From: JBEBXQ01 sp040391535
GTDB taxonomy: Bacteria > Bacteroidota > Bacteroidia > Cytophagales > Spirosomataceae
Length of the DNA stretch: 44,768 bases
Assembly: GCA_040391535.1 (NCBI GenBank)
Contig: JBEBXQ010000024.1
Coordinates: 1-44,768, forward strand
Reading direction: 5' to 3'
Shown one piece after another: positions 41,552 through 44,768 of the stretch (within the stretch, counting starts at the first letter, position 1; the number at the start of each line of letters is the position of its first letter). The position numbers were made by a program, and so were the translations under genes. A model generated the notes under the pieces. It was not told the DNA's origin. It worked only from the letters and a program-made list of their open reading frames with translations, and did not search any database.

Positions 41552-41553
41552 GA

Positions 41554-42012
41554 TTAATATTTTTTAGCGGCTACCTGGACTGCTTCTCTGATACGATGGT
41601 ATGTTCCGCACCGGCAGATATTGCCGGTCATGGCCGAGGTAATTTCTTCCTCCGTAGGATCAGGGTTCTGATTCAGAAGTGCTACAGCCTGCATAATCTG
41701 CCCGGCCTGACAATACCCGCATTGTGCTACATCTACTTCATCCCATGCTTCCTGAACAGGGTGGTCTCCATTTTCAGACAGCCCTTCGATTGTTGTTATT
41801 TTAGTATTTTCAAGGCTTCCAACGGGCAAAATACAAGAACGCGCCGCTTCTCCGTTTACATGTACCGTACACGCACCGCACTGCGCGATACCGCATCCGT
41901 ACTTTGTACCTACCAGCCCCAGATGATCCCTTAGCACCCACAAGAGCGGGGTATCAGCATCTACATCCGGTTCATAAGCTTTGTTGTTAATTTGCAGTCT
42001 GATCAATGCCAT
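41554..42012 (-). CDS. iorA: [2Fe-2S] subunit of the molybdenum hydroxylase (IorA-type)
   Basis: This 152-residue electron-transfer subunit has two [2Fe-2S] sites. The plant-ferredoxin-type site is Cys40, Cys45, Cys48 and Cys60 (YGCGIAQCGACTVHVNG). The second, in the four-helix domain, uses Cys98, Cys101, Cys133 and Cys135 (QCGYCQAGQIM, GNICRCGTYHRI). It has no signal peptide, so it probably rides with IorB through the Tat system. The IorB start codon lies 2 bp after its stop. A cysteine desulfurase gene diverges from it across 183 bp. Confidence 0.94.
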   Translation of the reverse strand: MALIRLQINNKAYEPDVDADTPLLWVLRDHLGLVGTKYGCGIAQCGACTVHVNGEAARSCILPVGSLENTKITTIEGLSENGDHPVQEAWDEVDVAQCGYCQAGQIMQAVALLNQNPDPTEEEITSAMTGNICRCGTYHRIREAVQVAAKKY

Positions 42013-42195
42013 TTTGTTGATTGGTTTTCTGAGATTCAGTATAATGGAATCCCGTATTCAGGAATTCCAGGTATAGCTGATCTTTGGATTGATAACAATG
42101 AATAGTCTTTTAAAATTAAGCATTCCGCCTCGGATTTAATGCCTCCTATGTTATTTTTTTGTTAGTTTGTTATAAAAAACAATTATTGAGCAATT

Positions 42196-43338
42196 ATGAA
42201 ATTGCCTGTTTATCTGGATCATAATGCTACCACACCCTGTTTACCGGAAGTTGTGGAAGCCATGTTGCCCTATTTTTCGGACATTTATGCAAATGCATCA
42301 AGCCGACAGCATTTGCCAGGATGGCGAGCAGAGGAAGCAATAGAGATAGCCCGGGAACAAATTGCAGAACTCATTCAGGCACGTCCCAAAGAACTGATTT
42401 TCACCAGTGGTGCTACAGAAGCTGTCAATCTGGCCATCAAAGGCATTACTGAACCGTTTACCGGCAAAAACGGACACATTATTACCACAGTGACTGAACA
42501 TAAGGCCGTTCTCGATACCTGTGCTCATCTTCAGGCCAAAGGGATGGACATTACATATTTGCCGGTGGATTCATCCGGAATGATTAACCTCAGTGAGCTG
42601 GAAACAGCGATCAGGCCGGAGACAAGGTTGATTACCATCATGATGGCCAACAATGAAACAGGGGTGCTGCAACCTGTGGAAGCCGTTTATCAGATAGCAC
42701 GCCGCCATCATATCCCGTTGTTTACGGATGCCACGCAGATCATCGGCAAAAGCCCTGTCCGGGCTTCACGTTACGCTGACTTTCTCTGCTTCTCGGCACA
42801 CAAAATGTATGGTCCCAAAGGCGCAGGAGCGCTTTATATCAATAAGCAAACGAATCATCCTCTGATACCACAGCTACACGGTGGCGGACATGAGCAACAG
42901 TTGCGGAGCGGTACGCTCAATGTGCCTGCCATCGTAGGGTTTGGCCAGGCGGCACAGATAGCATCGGAAACACAAACAACAGAAAGTCAGCGCATTAAAT
43001 TACTGAGAAATCAACTGGAAACGGCATTATTATCGCTGAAAAACACAAAGCTGAACGGTGACTCTGAACAGCGTATGTCTCACGTAAGCAATATTTCTTT
43101 TACCAAAACCAACGGTGCGGAATTACTGAAATCGCTTAACCGTAACCTGGCGGTAAGTTCCGGTTCTGCCTGCTCATCTGTTACGAGCCGGCCATCTCAC
43201 GTACTTACTGCGATGGGAGTAGAAGCCGAAGTGGCAATGGCGTCTGTACGGTTCAGCCTGGGGCGCCAGACAACGCCCCGGGATATTGCGTTTGCTATTG
43301 AGGAAGTTACGCAGATACTAAGCAGTACTCATGCTTAA
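42196..43338 (+). CDS. cysteine desulfurase, NifS/IscS-like
   Basis: This PLP enzyme of 380 residues would convert cysteine to alanine and hold persulfide sulfur. Motifs are VYLDHNATTPCLPEVVEAML, TSGATEAVNLAIKG, TEHKAVLDTC, Asp178 in LFTDATQ, PLP Lys203 in CFSAHKMYGPKGAG, and the sulfur-carrying Cys326 in VSSGSACSSVTSRPSHVL. It lacks the long scaffold-interacting tail of IscS. It diverges from iorAB, so it could supply sulfur for cofactor sulfuration through XdhC as well as for iron-sulfur clusters. No isc or suf genes accompany it. Its stop overlaps the convergent DinB gene by 4 bp. Confidence 0.93.
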   Translation: MKLPVYLDHNATTPCLPEVVEAMLPYFSDIYANASSRQHLPGWRAEEAIEIAREQIAELIQARPKELIFTSGATEAVNLAIKGITEPFTGKNGHIITTVTEHKAVLDTCAHLQAKGMDITYLPVDSSGMINLSELETAIRPETRLITIMMANNETGVLQPVEAVYQIARRHHIPLFTDATQIIGKSPVRASRYADFLCFSAHKMYGPKGAGALYINKQTNHPLIPQLHGGGHEQQLRSGTLNVPAIVGFGQAAQIASETQTTESQRIKLLRNQLETALLSLKNTKLNGDSEQRMSHVSNISFTKTNGAELLKSLNRNLAVSSGSACSSVTSRPSHVLTAMGVEAEVAMASVRFSLGRQTTPRDIAFAIEEVTQILSSTHA

Positions 43339-43835
43339 CTCCGGTCGTAAAACGCTGGTGGCTCAATATCCAGTGCCCGCAGATATACCGTTCCCTGACC
43401 ACGGTGGTGAATCTCATTATCAATAAAATAATAAATAAGCCAGTAACACTGCGCTTCCCACTGTCCGAAAGCTTTTTCTGTTTCCTGGAAGCGTTCCACA
43501 GGAATTTGTTTCCAGTAAGTATCAATATCGCGGGTAGCTTTATCCCATATCGTAAGAATATCCTCTTTTGTTTCAAAATTGGTCTTGTTAATTTCTGCAA
43601 ACATATGGGTTGCCGTTTCCCAGTCGCGGGTTGCAATCCCGTAAACACCCGGCATCTGCATACTCATGATTTCAATAACCATAGCAGAAAAAGGCCGCAT
43701 TTCCCCGATTGTAAATTCAAAGAATTCTTCTTCAGGGAAAGCTTCAATAACCCTGCGTGTGACTCTGCGATGCCCCTGCCAGAGTTCAAGGAGCTGGTCG
43801 GGAGTCATGACAATTCCGGTTGACAGATTTTCCAT
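43335..43835 (-). CDS. DinB-fold protein
   Basis: This 166-residue four-helix protein has the C-terminal DinB signature DNEIHHRGQGTVYLRAL followed by EPPAFYDRS. DinB/YfiT proteins bind a divalent metal through three His residues and may act as thiol-dependent transferases. Here His144 is present, but the usual His four residues earlier is Asn140, and the usual first His (in an L-x-H-I helix near MRPFSAMVIEI) appears to be Glu. Metal binding may be altered. The WYL regulator gene lies 46 bp upstream on the same strand, so the two form a likely pair. Confidence 0.83.
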   Translation of the reverse strand: MENLSTGIVMTPDQLLELWQGHRRVTRRVIEAFPEEEFFEFTIGEMRPFSAMVIEIMSMQMPGVYGIATRDWETATHMFAEINKTNFETKEDILTIWDKATRDIDTYWKQIPVERFQETEKAFGQWEAQCYWLIYYFIDNEIHHRGQGTVYLRALDIEPPAFYDRS

Positions 43836-43881
43836 ATTTAACGAAGTTTAAAAATAATTAAGATGGTGTTGTAAGGTTGTT

Positions 43882-44595
43882 TTACGAATGCTCGTGGTTA
43901 CTGAAATATCGTCTGCCATATTGCTCCATGGTAATGTTATGAGCTTCAAAATGATCCGGAAGGACAGTCAGCGAAATAATCCTGTCCATACGAAACGAGC
44001 GGAAGTCCTGGCGCAGGCGGCAAAATGCAATAAACACCCAATCCTCAGTCACACTGTTATAAATTCCGAAAGGTTCGACAGCTCTTGTACTTTCATTTCC
44101 CTGGGCATCAGCATATTTCATCTCTATCAACTGGTAATTGACCAATGCCTGCTGAATGGTAATGAGGTGACGGCTGGTACTTTCCATCACAAAGGTTTTA
44201 CCGATAATCACCCTGCTTTCGAGCAAATCTGCCTTTTCTTTATTGGCATAAGATAAAATAGCTCTTACTTTCTGAACGGCTTCTGAAAACTCCTGTATCA
44301 GCGACTCATCCTTGACTGAACGAATGATACGCTCTGCGGTAATCATCGCAATCGCCTCACCTTCCGTAAACATAACCGGCGGAATCCGGTAACCTTCCAT
44401 CAGGCTGTATCCTTTCCCCTCTTCCGTAATAATGGGCACACCTGCGTCTTCCAATGCCCTGATATCACGGTAGACCGTCCGGATACTCACCTTGAATTTA
44501 TCTGCAATCTGCCGCGAAGTGATCATTCGTTTCGACTGCAATATCAGCAGGATGGAAGTAAGACGGGATAATCGTGATGTATCATTCTGATTCAT
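43882..44595 (-). CDS. YafY/PafC-type HTH-WYL transcriptional regulator
   Basis: This 237-residue protein has an N-terminal HTH_11 winged helix (RLTSILLILQSKRMITSRQI, KVSIRTVYRDIRALEDAGVP) and then GKGYSLMEGYRIPPVMFTEG. A WYL ligand-binding domain follows at about residues 140-215, with LIEMKYADAQGNESTRAVEPFGIY, DWVFIAFCRLRQDFRSFRMD and RIISL. WYL regulators sense nucleic-acid or small-molecule ligands. It lies just upstream of the dinB-like gene and probably controls that pair and itself. Upstream (44596-44768) is an AT-rich region at the window end. Confidence 0.92.
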   Translation of the reverse strand: MNQNDTSRLSRLTSILLILQSKRMITSRQIADKFKVSIRTVYRDIRALEDAGVPIITEEGKGYSLMEGYRIPPVMFTEGEAIAMITAERIIRSVKDESLIQEFSEAVQKVRAILSYANKEKADLLESRVIIGKTFVMESTSRHLITIQQALVNYQLIEMKYADAQGNESTRAVEPFGIYNSVTEDWVFIAFCRLRQDFRSFRMDRIISLTVLPDHFEAHNITMEQYGRRYFSNHEHS

Positions 44596-44768
44596 AATTC
44601 AAAACACAACTAACTGATTTAACGGGTATTATATTTTACCTCTGTCAGACATTTATGCAATATTCAATAAAATTACCGGATTATTGCTTTACATATTCAC
44701 AGAAAAAGTTTTTCGGCACTTTAACATTTATACTATCAGGATGCTGGAATCCTATAAATTAACGTTAG

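Noticed and set aside
44741..44768. Possible start of another gene at the window end (ATG CTG GAA...)
   Set aside because: Only nine codons are visible before the window ends, too few to support a call.
1..44768. CRISPR arrays, tRNA or rRNA genes, insertion sequences, prophage or toxin-antitoxin pairs
   Set aside because: I looked for regularly spaced repeats, tRNA-like cloverleaf ends, transposase motifs and short paired toxin/antitoxin frames and found none that held up.

Overview
The window looks like the chromosome of a Bacteroidota member, probably a Cytophagales-type environmental aerobe. The grounds are a SusC/SusD pair under a membrane-anchored propeller/LuxR regulator, -7 boxes of the Bacteroidota form TAnnTTTG, a lipoprotein Cys followed by acidic residues, and several small protein families typical of the phylum (DUF3127, Bacteroidota-type ClpS, a 59-residue conserved protein). 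I see no rRNA, tRNA, CRISPR array, prophage or insertion sequence.

Layout. 1-6.5 kb: the 3' part of an alkaline-phosphatase-superfamily gene, a MarR regulator, pdxJ, a KDG kinase/KDPG aldolase pair, then xdhC-mocA. 6.5-8.5 kb: a 70-residue I9-like protein and an S8 peptidase on the minus strand, separated by a cluster of REP-like palindromes. 8.8-14.5 kb: a tight molybdenum cofactor (Moco) operon, moaA-moeA-TSUP permease-moaD-moeB/rhodanese-moaE-moaC/moaB. 14.5-23.7 kb: mixed housekeeping and orphan genes (histidine kinase, DoxX, methyltransferase, apaG, ung, a zinc phospholipase C-like protein, a phosphoesterase, DUF3127, a glycosyltransferase, a KAS III). 23.9-32.9 kb: a compact glycan locus of regulator, SusC, SusD and a GH144-like glucanase, closed by a strong terminator. 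32.9-39.3 kb: M1 peptidase, mini cytochrome b5, GlcNAc-kinase-like protein, EamA transporter, YbjQ, clpS-recR and an exported superoxide dismutase. 39.4-44.6 kb: a Tat-exported molybdenum hydroxylase (IorB/IorA type), a divergent cysteine desulfurase, a DinB protein and a WYL regulator.

How the genes fit together. The main theme is molybdenum. The 8.8-14.5 kb operon covers GTP to Mo-molybdopterin. MocA would convert this to the cytosine dinucleotide form, XdhC would sulfurate and deliver it, and IorAB is a plausible client. The cysteine desulfurase beside IorAB could supply the sulfur. No classical ModABC transporter is visible, while a TSUP permease sits inside the Moco operon. A second theme is glycan use, where the regulator, SusCD and glucanase form a minimal locus for a beta-glucan, possibly beta-1,2-glucan.

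The least explained part is 6.5-8.5 kb: a leaderless S8 peptidase with a prodomain-like N-terminus, a separate I9-like mini-protein, and head-to-head REP-like palindromes between them. All assignments come from reading motifs; no database search was run.
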